From positions 2,480,001-2,544,000 of the forward strand of contig JAFKAC010000001.1 in the NCBI GenBank assembly GCA_025766275.1: a stretch of DNA of 64,000 bases, read 5' to 3'. The DNA comes from Lactarius indigo. Its lineage: Eukaryota > Basidiomycota > Agaricomycetes > Russulales > Russulaceae. Within the stretch, counting starts at the first letter, position 1. Each line of letters opens with the position of its first letter. The translations under genes were made by a program, and so were the position numbers. A model generated the notes under the pieces. The model did no database searches. It was not told where the DNA came from and saw only the letters and a list, made by a program, of their open reading frames with translations. Below are positions 33,604-45,735 of the stretch, piece after piece.

Positions 33604-36521
33604 ATGCTCTTAGACGTTAACGTGAGTAAATTCCTTGACTTCATGACATTTTTTTCAAGCGCCACCACTCTCAGCGTAAAGTATTTAATAGATCCGACCG
33701 CGTTAAAGCAGTTGACTTCCATCCTACGGAGCCATGGCTTCTGACGGGTCTCTATAACGGTTCCGTCAACATATACAACCACGAGACTGGCGCCTTGGTG
33801 AAGACATTCGAAGTCGCAGAGGTCCCGGTTCGATGTTGTCGATTCATTGCTCGAAAAAGTTGGTTTGTTGCGGGCTCTGATGACTTTCAGCTGCGTGTCT
33901 TCAATTACAACACACATGAAAAGGTCGCAGCATTCGAGGCACATCCCGACTATATTCGGTGTCTCACCGTACACCCTACTGCAAGCATCGTTCTGACTGG
34001 GAGTGACGACATGACCATCAAAGCTTGGGACTGGGAAAAACAATGGAAATGCATCCAGGTAAACATTTTGTAAAGAGACAAACCGAGTGAGAGACTGAAG
34101 ACGGCACAGACTTACGAAGGGCACACACACTACATCATGAACATCGGGGTTAATCCCAAGGATCCAAACACCTTCGCTTCGTCGTGTCTTGATCGTACTG
34201 TAAAAATGTGGGCCATTGGTTCTCCTGTCCCAAATTATACGATGGAAGCGCACGAAAAGGGTGTCAACTACGTTGAGTTCTACCCAGGCGCAGACAAGCC
34301 CTACCTCGTGACGACTGGCGATGACAAGACCGTGAAAGTATGGGACTATCTCAGCAAAAGCTGCGTGCAGACAATGGAGAGCCACACAAACAACGTCTCG
34401 TTCGCTGTATTCCACCCTAACCTTCCCATCATCATCAGCGGTAGCGAAGATGGTACGATCAAGCTGTGGAACAGCGGGACGTATCGCTTAGAGAATACCT
34501 TGAACTATGGCCTGGAGCGTGCTTGGTGTGTTGCTCTTCGTAGGGAAGGGAACGAAGTTGCCGTAGGCTTTGATGAAGGCTCTGTTGTCTTAAAGGTACA
34601 TATGATGGTTTTGGTCATCCGTCCTCGTACTGATTGCCTTGTAGCTAGGTCGCGATGATCCTACTTTTTCGATGGACCCTTCTGGAAAGCTTATCTACAC
34701 TCGCAACAATGAGGTTTTATCTGCAAACCTTCAGACAGTTTCGGATGACGCCTTTGTCGAAGGCACTCGCATCCCTCTGTCTATAAAAGAGCTCGGTTCT
34801 ACCGAGATATTCCCTACGTCACTTAATCACTCTCCGAACGGTCGTTTTGTCACCGTTGTCGGGGATGGAGAGTATATCATCTACACCGCTCTTGCGTGGC
34901 GGAACAAGTCCTTCGGTGCAGGCAACTCATTCGCATGGGCAGGGGACTCCAACACATACGCTATTCTTGAAGGCAAACTGCAAATACATCTCTTCAAGAA
35001 TTTCAAAGAACGTCCTAGTCCGGTTATGAAAGGTCTCGGCTCCTGGATTATTGACGGGTTGCATGGCGGAACCCTTCTCGGTGCTCGCGGCAGCACCTTT
35101 GTCGTCTTCTGGGATTGGGAAACAGGGGAGATAGTGCGACGCATAGACGTAGAGGCAAAGAACGTACGTCGACATCTAGCTTGACCTGTTTATCTGGCCT
35201 CACCTACCCAGATTTACTGGTCCAACACCGGAACATTCGTTTCCATCGCCTCGGAAGAATCGTTCTACATACTTCGATTTGATCGTGATGCCTACGAAGC
35301 AAAAGTAGAGGCCGGTGTTGATCTGGGTGATGAAGGAGTAGAAGAAGCGTTCGAGATTGTGACCGAAGTGCCCGAGAAGTACATTCGACTTTGAGTCCTC
35401 TCACCTGGTTGTCTTACTCTTGCCAGGATTAAAACTGCTCAGTGGATTGGCGAATGCTTTATCTACATCAATGCTGCCAACCGACTAAACTACTTCATCG
35501 GCACAGAGTCCTACTCCGTTACCAGTTTTGATCGGTATACAACACCCCTTCCTGGAGGCAACTCGCTGATCATCTGTGATTTGTAGGCCCATGTCTCTTC
35601 TCGGCTACCTTCCAGCGCACAACCGAGTCTACGTGATGGATAAGGACATGAATGTTTCCGGCTATTTCTTGTCGTTGAGCGTTATCGAATATCAGACGGC
35701 CGTATTGAGAGGTGATATGGACGCGGCTGAACAAATCCTACCGACGGTGCCAAAAGACCAGCGCAATAAAATCGCGAGGTTCTTGGAAAACAGAGGTGTG
35801 CCCCCTCCGTGGTGTACATGACGATGGCTGATCCCGTACAGATTTGAAGGAGCTGGCTTTCCAGGTGACTAGCGATGCCGACCATAAGTTCGACTTGGCA
35901 TTGCAGCTAGATGATCTGGACGCTGCGCTTGAGATAGTGCGTGCTGTTCCTGATGCCGAAGCCGAAACAAAATGGAAAGCTGTTGGTGATCGCGCTTTGA
36001 CTGTTTGGCGGTTCGACTTGGCGCGCGAATGCTTTGAGAAAGCTGGAGATCTCAATGCACTAATGCTACTTCTACTCTCCACCGGTGACCAAGCTGGAAT
36101 GCGACAATTAGCGACAAAAGCAGGTAGGTCGATCTTTCGCTTCTCTAGTGGACGTCTTTTTCGAATGTCTGTGATCAGAGCAAAGGGGCCAAAACAACCT
36201 CGCTTTTGCAACACTCTTTCAAATTGGGGACGCTAAGGCGTGCGTCGATCTTCTCGCAAAGACACAACGTATACCAGAGGCTGCACTATTCGCGCGGACA
36301 TATGCTCCGAGGTACGTCAAAGATGTGCTCATTGATCAGAACATGCCGTTTTAATTGAATTTCCTAGCAAAATACCGGAAATGGTCGACGCTTGGCGTTC
36401 CGAACTTCAGAAAAAAGGGCGGTCCAAGCTAGCTTCTGCGGTTGCGTCTCCTTCGGAACATGACGGTCTCTTTGAGGAAGGATGGGCCGATGCGGTGAAG
36501 CGCGAGTCAGGTGTAGAGTAG
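33604..36521 (+). CDS. sec27: Coatomer subunit beta' (COPI)
   Basis: Beta'-COP is a WD40 coat subunit for retrograde Golgi-to-ER vesicles that binds KKXX cargo tails. The start is a short exon (33604-33621, MLLDVN) joined in phase 0 to the exon from 33660. It reads [19 protein letters not shown], the family's N-terminus. Two seven-bladed propellers follow: [55 protein letters not shown] and [13 protein letters not shown] in the first, then a second with [20 protein letters not shown]. An alpha-solenoid ([36 protein letters not shown]) completes the protein. It ends [15 protein letters not shown] at 36521. The length, about 850 aa, is usual. About ten introns all close in frame. Confidence 0.95.
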
Positions 36522-36708
36522 TGTTTGTAAAGAGTTCGAATCGGGCAATCAAAGTGGCGTGGGTGAATGACACCGGGGCGCCTGCCTGCCGTCTGCCGTC
36601 TGCCGCCGTTGCTGGCAAAAGTCATTCCACCTTGAGTTTGCCTACATCTTCACGCTGACATTTTTTCGCCGTGACCGTTCCCTTCCTCTCCTTTCCTTTT
36701 AGCCCATC

Positions 36709-39700
36709 ATGGCTTCCCCCCATTCACCTGCAATTGGCTCAGGTGACCTTGTCGACCTCCTCTCACCTTCTACATCTACTATTGTCTATCCTACCGACGA
36801 TGCTATTCTACAAGTCCTGCAGGCATCATTCCGTGTTGACCGACCTTATTTCAGGATAAACACTTCCCACTTCGTCGTAGTCAATCCTTACAAGTCGCTG
36901 GCCAATACCAATGACAACACTGCCAAAGAATACGAAGAGCGTTGCTACAAGGACACTTCACCGCCATCGGGCTCCCCTCAGCCGCCCCTACCTCCTCACC
37001 TTTATGATTTGGCTGCCCGGGCTTACCTTCTGATGAGGAGGAGGGGTGAACCCCAAACTATTGTCTTCCGGTATGTGGGAAAAGACACCAACTACCTGCT
37101 TTCCTTCTCAACTTGCATGCAGTGGTGTCACTGGCTCGGGGAAGTCTTTCGGCAGAGACCTCGTTATAAAGCAAATATTGCGTCTTTCTTCCCACTCGAA
37201 GCGTGAGACAAGGCTTGCCGAGCATGTCAAAGCCTTCACGTCGTTGTTGGATTCCTTTGGCAATGCCAAAACACTTATGAATCCCAACGCCTCTCGCCAT
37301 GGACGTTATTTCGAGCTCCATTTCAATGACCGCGGCCGTGTCAGCGGTGCCAAATCCCTTACCTATGGTCTTGACAAGTCCCGACTGAATCGCCTTAGCC
37401 ACGAGGAGCGCACTTACCATGTTTTCTATCAATTACTGGCCGGTGCGACGCCTACCGAACGTGACCACTTTAACCTAGAGGATCCGTCCGAATACGCCCT
37501 CTTGGCTTCTTCTGGTACCTATCGCCTACCTTCCGGGCCATTCAGTGATGACGCCATTGCCATGGACCAGTTGCGGGAAGATATGAAGACATTGGGTTTC
37601 AAGCCGAAACACATGACTTCTATCTTTAGCCTCCTTGTCGCCATTCTCCTTCTTAGTAACCTCCAGTTCGCGGAGGGTGATGCCCGTGATGTCCCTGCTT
37701 ATGTCACAAACACGCCCGTCCTCGACCACATCGCCAGGCTTCTTGGCGTCTCCTCAGACGACCTTGCGCAAACTCTGACAAATAAGACGAGCTACGTTCG
37801 CAAGGAGCTTTATACAGTTCTAATGAATGCAGACCAAAGCTCTTCCCAGCGGCATCATTTTGCGAGGGATCTATATGCCATCCTTTTCGCTTTCGTTGTG
37901 GAGACCGCAAACCACAGGATCTCTCCCAATCCGCAAGATCCTCCCCCTCATTCGCAAATCATTTTGCTAGATCAGCCGGGCTTTCAGTCCCGCGGGCCAT
38001 CTTCCAGCGGTTCTGTAATGTTTGGCGCCGGTGCGCCACTTGTCCACGCATACGGTCAAAACGGCTTCGACGAATTTTGTATCAATTTTGCGGATGAGCT
38101 CCTTCATTCCTTCGTGATTAGGGCGACATTTGAGGACACAGTTGGTTACAATGGTCATATAGCTGGCGACGGCGTTTCATTACCATCCGCCACGACGATG
38201 GATAATTCCGCATGCGTAGAGTTACTTCGTGGTGCACAACTCAACGAGCGGGCTCACAAGAAGCCAGGTGGGATACTCGGTATCCTTTCCAAGGCGTGTT
38301 CATCACACAAATCTGGCAAAAGTGGCGACAAGAAGGATGAAGTCCTTTTACAGGACCTGGTCTCTCGGTTCGGAGTTCATGCCTCTTTCGATGTCAGTCC
38401 CACCGTCGGCGGTAATACGGAGCGTAACCTCTTCGGTATCAATCACTATACTGGAAGTTGCTCTTACGACGTCACTGGCTTCGTCGAAAAGGACACTGAT
38501 ATCCTAGACTCAGCTTTCGTTACCCTACTTCGTAACTCTGGTGATCCGTTCATCTCAAAGCTTTTTGCTGGACCAAGCTTAGCCGCTGAGAAGCATAGCA
38601 AAGATGAGAGCATGATTGTACAAGCGCAGGTTTCATCGAAGCCGCTCCGTCACCCTACCCCTGTCACTTCGCTTAGCCATACCGAAGCGGACGAAGAGCA
38701 TCCCCATCTCGATCCTTCGAAGGTATACCCTGTGACCACACAGCTTAATTTTGCATTGTCCGAAATTATTGCGAACTTGGACCGTGCTCGCCTATGGACA
38801 GTGTCATGTATTCGACCCAATGATTCCGGATCTCCCAATTCGTTCGACAAGCGCCGTATCAGGACGCAAATACGTTCCTTGCTACTCCCAAATATCATTG
38901 CACGTCGGAAGACCGAGTATATCGTCGACATGGAACATAGCGATTTCTGTGAACGCTATGTCCCAATGACATCTGGCACTCCCGAGGAACGTATTCGACA
39001 ATGTATTCAAGCAAACGGTTGGACGGAGGGCACTGATTTTACTCTCGGGCATAGGATGATTTGGCTGGCATATGGCGCTTGGAAGACGGTGGAAGACGGA
39101 CTCCGTTCTCTGGAGAAGGAGTTACGGAAACCGTCACCAGAAGCAGACGACGAGAGCAATTATCCCGATGACAACACCGAAAATACCCATCAGGATCCAA
39201 GTTTCCCTCCACAGAGCGCTTACTTTGGCCAGAGCGACGACAATCTCTTGCTCAACCGTGTTGCTGCTGATGGAACGCAGTACCGCGACCCCAACACTCA
39301 ATATGCACAGGGCGGCTTTTTGACGCCAGGCTTGTCTGCCCCCCCTTATAGAGAAGATGAAAGCGGGTGGGGATCTGACTACGACAAGAAAGAGGCACTC
39401 GAAGGTTCTCCCAGTCACTCCAAGGAGGGTGGGCTAGTTGTCAAGGACGCTCCAAATGCTATCGAGGAGGTTCCCACGAGTCGTTCTCGCAGGTTTTGGC
39501 TATACGTTGTCTGGGCAACTACTTGGTGGATTCCCACCTTTTGCCTCTCGTCGGTTGGACGTATGAAGCGTCCCGACATTCGCCTCGCGTGGCGGGAAAA
39601 GGTCACGATTTTTTTCCTGATCTTTCTTATGAATGCCGTCGTCATATTTTACATCGTCGAATTCGGACGCCTTCTCTGCCCAGATTTCAATAAGGCATGG

Positions 39701-42700
39701 TCAACCTCAGAGGTTGCTCAGCACACCGGCAAGAACGATTACTGGGTGGCTATCCAAGGTCAAGTCTACGATATCACAAATTTCATCCAGCGGCAACATA
39801 GTGACATCCAGGGCGAACCAAGCAATGCCCAAGATACGTTGGATACTCTCGCTGGCTTAGTTCTGACCGACTATTTCCCGCCACCTCTTGTCCTTGGTTG
39901 CCCATCTCTTGTGAACGACCCAAACCTCGTGTTCCAGTACCAGAATTTCAGCCCATTAATCCCGACAGCCGTGCACACTTCCGGCGCCCAGCAGAGTGCC
40001 CAAGGCACGAAACTCGACGCGTCTGATTGGTATACTTCGCGGTTTCTTCCCACGATACAACAATATCGCAAAGGTCCCTTGGTTTACGATAGCAAAGCGA
40101 TCAAATCTGCAGCGAATGATGATACTGACCCGAGGTCAGCATCTTGTTTGAGATTTATATTGCACCGCTTATGGTTTTCGACAGGATATGGGCTGTCTGG
40201 GAAAAGTCTATTTACGATCTTACGGACTATTTCTACACTATCAATGCCAATCAGGGCAACACCGGTCCTTACACGTTTTTAAATAGTGATCTTACCGACA
40301 TCTTCCAGCAGCAACCAGGACAGGACATCACAAAGCCACTCAATGCCGCACTAGCGAAACTAGATTCGACAACTGCTCAGGAAAACGTACAATGCTTGAA
40401 GAATATGTTTTACGTCGGACAAAAGGACTTCAGGAAGGAAGCGCGGTGTCAGGTGCAGAATTATCTTCTTCTCGTGGTGTCGAGCATCTTGGTCGCTTCA
40501 GTGGCTGTGAAGTGTGAGTGCTCACATGTCTGTTTCTGCCGCCCATTAATCTATAGTTGAGTGTAGTCCTTGCTGCACTCCAGCTGAGCGGAAAGCGCAA
40601 TCCTGAAATGCTCGACAAGTTTGTTATCTGTCAGGTTCCGTGTTACACGGAAGGCGAGGATTCACTGCGCCGAACAATTGATTCACTTGCGGCTCTCAAC
40701 TATGACGACAAGCGGAAGCTGCTTTTCTTAATCTGCGACGGCAATATCATAGGAAGTGGTAACGACAGGACAACACCGCGAATTGTGCTGGATATCCTTG
40801 GAGTGGACCCTAAACTCGATCCCGAACCCTTGTTATTCAAATCAGTCGGCGAAGGTTCCCGCCAGATCAACTATGGCAAGGTCTACTCTGGGCTTTACGA
40901 ATTTGAGGGTCATGTTGTGCCGTACGTTCTTTATAACATTCAATTTCAGCTACTTTTTTTTTTCTGATGACAGTACCAGTTACATGGTGATTGTCAAAGT
41001 CGGAAAGCCAACGGAGCGCTCAAAGCCTGGCAATCGTGGAAAGCGCGACAGTCAAATACTACTCATGCACTACCTCAATCGTGTTCATTTTGACAGTCCA
41101 ATGTCGCCACTAGAACTAGAGATCTACCATCAAATGCGCAACGTTATCGGCATTGACCCCGCCTTTTATGAATATATCTTCACAGTCGACGCAGATACTG
41201 TAAACGAGTTTTATTGTACTAGGGGGACTCAAACTGACTATCGTGGCTTCTCAGACCGTTACCCCAGACTCCCTCAATCGTCTCGTAGCTTCCGCTGCAG
41301 ACGATTCAAGCATCATTGGGATTTGCGGTGAGACCCGACTGAAAAACGAAGATGACTCCTGGTGGACCATGATCCAGGTGATATTTCCATTAAAAACCAC
41401 CTTTCATCACTAACACGAATACAGGTTTACGAGTACTACATCTCGCATAACCTGTCCAAAGCATTTGAGAGTCTTTTTGGTTCCGTGACGTGTTTGCCGG
41501 GGTGCTTCTCGATGTACCGCATTCGCACATCGGATAAGGGGCGTCCGATCATCATTTCCAACCGGATCATTGATGAGTACTCGGAGCCAAACGTTGACAC
41601 GCTACACAAGAAGAATTTGCTGTCTCTTGGCGAAGATCGTTTCCTGACAACTCTGCTTATGAAGCACTTTCCGACGTTCAAGACCAAGTTTACACAAGAC
41701 GCACTTGCTCATACAGTCGCCCCGGAATCTTGGCGCGTGTTGCTGTCTCAGCGACGTCGTTGGATTAATTCGACTGTGCATAACCTCTGCGAGCTTATCT
41801 TACTCCCAGAGCTGTTCGGATTTTGCTGCTTCTCTATGCGGTTCTTCGTTTTCCTTGACTTATTGGGCACGCTGGTGAGTTTTTTTCTTCGCCTGCATCC
41901 ACCTACACGCGTTCATGATCTACTCAGATTCTCCCCGCGACTGTCGTATACGTGAGTCGCTGAATTCTTCGCGACGCTAAATTGCTTATATAACCTTGGC
42001 AGTTGATTTACCTCATCATCATCGTTTCTACTGGAAACTCCGCCTTCCCACTCATCTCGGTTCTGATGATTGCGGCAGTATACGGACTGCAGGTCAGATT
42101 TCATCCAAATTTCTTAGACAGATACCAACCGTGTTTTTCTTCAGGCGCTTATCTTCATTATCAGACGGGAGTTCATGCTGGTGGGCTGGATGGTTGTCTA
42201 TCTCATCTCGTACGTATATCACCATGAAAACAGTGTGGAAGCTAACACCGCACTATAGCTACCCTGTCTACAGCTTCTTGCTACCTGTCTATTCCTTTTG
42301 GTGTATGGACGAGTTCGGATGGGGTAACACACGTCTGGTCATCGGCGAAGGGAACAGTAAGAAGGTGATCATGAACGAAGATGAGAAATTCGACGAATCT
42401 ATGATTCCGCTCAAGAAATTCAGTGGTATGGCCTCTGCGCTTGGCGTATCAGACTTGACCAAACTTACGCTTTTTGCAGAATACGAAGCCGAGGCATGGG
42501 AAACTGGGTCGCGTCGCTCTGAGGAGACATATCGCACAGGGCTTAGCAAACCTCGAACCCATGCGCGGTCTGGTAAAGAGTCACCACACAGCTATCAGCA
42601 CGCTTCGCAATCCGGCGACTACTACCGTGATACGAATGTGATGTCGAACCATAATCTTCGCAACAAACCATCATATAGCAACATTTCCCAAAATCCCGGC

Positions 42701-43285
42701 CAACCAACCATGTCGCAGTATGGTGGCATCCCTCAACTTCCTCAAATGCCACTTGGAGGCGGCTTCAGTGGCTCAGTTACTGGTTCAGACTATGGGGGCG
42801 TGATGCCCATACCCGCATTGCCATATCAGAACACGGGAAGTGTTTACGGGATGCCATCACTGGGAGGTGTACCTATGATGATGTCTGGGTTGAACATGTT
42901 TGGTGGCCCTATAGCAGGCGGGTTGTCGCCGTCTCAGTCGGCTGTAGGTGCGCTCCCTCCCTCCATACCCTCGGCCGGAGTGGACCAAAGACCGCTGTCG
43001 ACGTTCTCATTTGCGACGTCCGTTAACCCTTTCGCGGGCCCGAGCCAAAATCCAGACCCAACCGATGAAGAACTGTTCCAGGCATTGCGGAATTACCTGA
43101 GCACGCAAGACCTGATGACTGTCACGAAGAAGTGAGTGATTCTACCTGCTGACACCGCAATTCATTTCAACGACAATCCCAGGACTGCCCGCGAGGCAAT
43201 CATGGCTCGCTTCCCGAAAGCCGATCTCTCATCCAAGAAGGTGTTCCTGAATGAGTCGATCGACAAGATTTTGTCGGAGTCATGA
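36709..43285 (+). CDS. Chitin synthase with N-terminal myosin motor-like domain (class V/VII type)
   Basis: Polymerises chitin at the plasma membrane of growing tips. The start is [20 protein letters not shown]. The motor-like domain fills about residues 1-780, with P-loop [13 protein letters not shown] formed across the intron 37071-37122. It is degenerate: LLDQPGF stands where myosins have a LDIxGF motif. A cytochrome-b5-like segment ([19 protein letters not shown]) and membrane spans ([37 protein letters not shown]) come next. The synthase has [20 protein letters not shown], the DADT motif at an intron, [15 protein letters not shown] and [15 protein letters not shown], so the catalytic set is complete. 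Further membrane spans and a Gly/Pro/Ser-rich stretch precede a C-terminal DEK-like domain ([20 protein letters not shown] onward). It is 188 bp downstream of sec27 on the same strand. Confidence 0.94.
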
Positions 43286-43668
43286 GGACTTTTTCTTTGC
43301 ATTTGTACGAGTTATTCCCCGCACTTTGTCTTGTCTCGCTACACCTCACCTAGCTATCGTATTGCCACGGACAAATCGGATAATCCCCTCCTACCTTGCT
43401 TCTATCACCAGTACTTTTACCCTTATTCGCCTTATTTTCATTCCTTGCGCACGCACTGGACTTGCACTATGGACTTTCTTTGCATATTAGTTAACGATAT
43501 AGACTCTTAAATGTCGAGTGATCTATCATATTCCCATCACCTTGTCACCGGGTGATGCGGTAGTCCGGTCCGGGCGGGAAATTGTCGTATTTGACTCGAA
43601 AGTCACAGCATCTGCCAGTAGTCCATCTTCATCCACATACACGTCCACATCACCGTCCACGTCCCCTA
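43286..43668. other. Intergenic: chitin synthase 3' UTR and promoter of the next gene
   Basis: 383 nt, pyrimidine-rich towards the next start, with several CAC/TCC tracts (43620-43668). No gene is seen. Confidence 0.5.
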
Positions 43669-45001
43669 ATGCCCGGGCCTGTTCTCTACGTCGCTGTGGC
43701 CATCAGTGCCGTGGCTGCAGTCATAGTCTTTAAGGAGGTCTGTCCGATTCCAACCCTAGCCCCTCGAACCACTTGGCTCACCCTGCCCATCAGTTCGTCT
43801 ATGATCCTCATTTCCGTCCGAAAATATCAGCTTGGAGGGATGGTATAGCTTCCCGTCAGCGCCGCAGGGCCAGACCTCATTTACGCAACGTATCATCAAC
43901 CTCTTCTGATAGTGAAGACGGAGGCCAACCACCCCCGCAACGAGATACTCTAGGCAAGAGCAACGAACTAAAACGATCAGTAGAATATAGTGCCACGTCA
44001 CAGATTGAGCTACGTGAGCTAATTGCAAGTGAGGTTGAGTCGCTTAGGAGCAGCGGAGAGGAAGTGGACAAGACGAGTATCCGCTTCCGGCATAAGAGAA
44101 CCTCGCGCGATCGCCGTGCAGAGACTGTTCGTTGTTCAGTCTCTCTCTTAGTACTTTCGCTTTGCTGACCACGGGTTTGTCGCAGCCCAGACACACTTTG
44201 GGCCCACAATCAACTTCTCAACCCCTCATCTCATTAGATGGTCCCAGTATCTCAAAAGGAGACCCGAGTATTCGCACTTCAGACATTAATTACAGACAGC
44301 CCAAAGGTCCTACTCCCTCATCCCTTCTTTCCCCCCTGACTAGTTCGCACACGCAAAACCCGATCCAAACCGTGCAGCAGGATGAGGTATTTGGACTTGA
44401 TGGCTCTGATTTATTGTAACTCACAGATCCTTTGATCCCACAGCCTAAGCACACACAGACGCTACGTATCCCAGAGAAGCCATCGACTTCCGAATCCGCC
44501 GATCTCCTTACACCTACACCAATGGGAGTGGGCCCCCTAAGTACCCCTCTGGATACGGATAATCCCGGCCCATCGGAGCTGTCATCTGTCGATCAATATC
44601 TTAACCCACGGGACCAAACGCTTTCACCCCAGAGTTTTAATGGCACACTCTCTCCAGCACTTTCGGACCTCCTATCCTCTCCATTCTACTCGCCGCCTGC
44701 TTCCCCGTTCATCGCGACGTATCGCGAGTCCACCTTATTACCCACCGACGATCCTGCGCAACGGAGCAATACGCCTGGTGGAATAATCTATTCGCCAGAC
44801 GTTGTTGAGAACCCACTCCCTCGTGCCAGTCCCCTCCCAGTCGTCAGCGCGGACTCGGAAGTTTTCTCTCTGCTGTCACAGGCATCTGGTGACACGGACT
44901 CGGATGAAGGCGGCTATGACAGTGCCTCCATGCTCGGGAGCGAGATGTCCAGTTGGGCGAGTGATGTTGCTTATGGTGAGGGTACGATGCAACACACGTA
45001 A
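43669..45001 (+). CDS. Unknown protein with one N-terminal membrane anchor
   Basis: Not recognised. Four exons (43669-43737, 43794-44126, 44186-44386, 44444-45001) join in phase 0 and give 386 aa. The start MPGPVLYVAVAISAVAAVIV is a hydrophobic anchor with few residues before it, so the bulk is probably cytosolic. FVYDPHFRPKISAWRDGI and an Arg-rich stretch (SRQRRRARPHLR) follow the anchor. A charged helix (QIELRELIASEVESLRSSGE) comes next and the rest is low-complexity Ser/Pro/Thr-rich (PALSDLLSSPFYSPPASPF). The end is acidic and Ser-rich (ASGDTDSDEGGYDSASML). All four exons are multiples of three with phase-0 introns. A tail-free type III or signal-anchor topology is inferred; location could be ER or mitochondrial outer membrane. 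Confidence 0.7.
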
Positions 45002-45735
45002 AGCAATCTTCCAGAAGTCATACATTTTTGTTACACTTTCAACACCAAGGTCTAGTCCCAATCAGCCCCCCACTGTTCTTCGCACGATCTGCTACAATGG
45101 ATTATTTATGTAGCTAGATAGGCTACTTGTACTAAATGAATACTGGATAGTGAGTGCCGTTGTACAATATTTTACTATTGGGTAGTAAATTTGAAGCTAC
45201 ATCGACTGTCTCCGCATGTTGCCCGGAAGGTGCCGGTGTGTCGATGTTGGCCAAGCAATTTACTTGCCAACTATATATACGACCTTGCGGACATTCTAAC
45301 CGAAGGTCATTAGACCCCCTCGTGGTTCATATCAGCGTGTCCGTGCGAAATTACCTCCGCGACTAGGCGACATTAGACTATGGCACACAAACCCACCGGA
45401 GACATTAGCGCTAGCCTTCGAGCTTCCTGGTGGCAGAAGACATCTGGTCACGAGATGCATCCCTCAAGAGATCTGGCCCACCACCGCGAGTAACTGTCAG
45501 GCGGTACCAAAAGTGGAGCGCTAGCCTGGGTATGGCGGAGCGAGGTTTGTGGAGACAAATACAATACGATCTTGCTGCTCTTTAGATTCCGGATAAAGGG
45601 AGTGGGTACGAACGCAGACAAGTAGTTTATGGTGCAACTGATCGTACTTGTACGACATGGCAGGCTCGGATCGCCAGCGGAAACACATGAAGACTAATGG
45701 ATACATAGCATGCGAGTGTGAAGTTCCACGATCGC
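45002..45735. other. Convergent intergenic region
   Basis: 734 nt between the stops of the membrane-anchored protein (+) and arb1 (-). No convincing ORF, repeat or RNA gene is seen. Confidence 0.5.

Noticed and set aside
33588..34415. Long minus-strand open frame antisense to sec27
   Set aside because: The plus-strand WD40 motifs are clear. The antisense frame has no motif and crosses a sec27 intron.
36528..36550. tRNA B-box-like GTTCGAATC after sec27
   Set aside because: No A box, no acceptor-stem pairing and no cloverleaf can be drawn around it.
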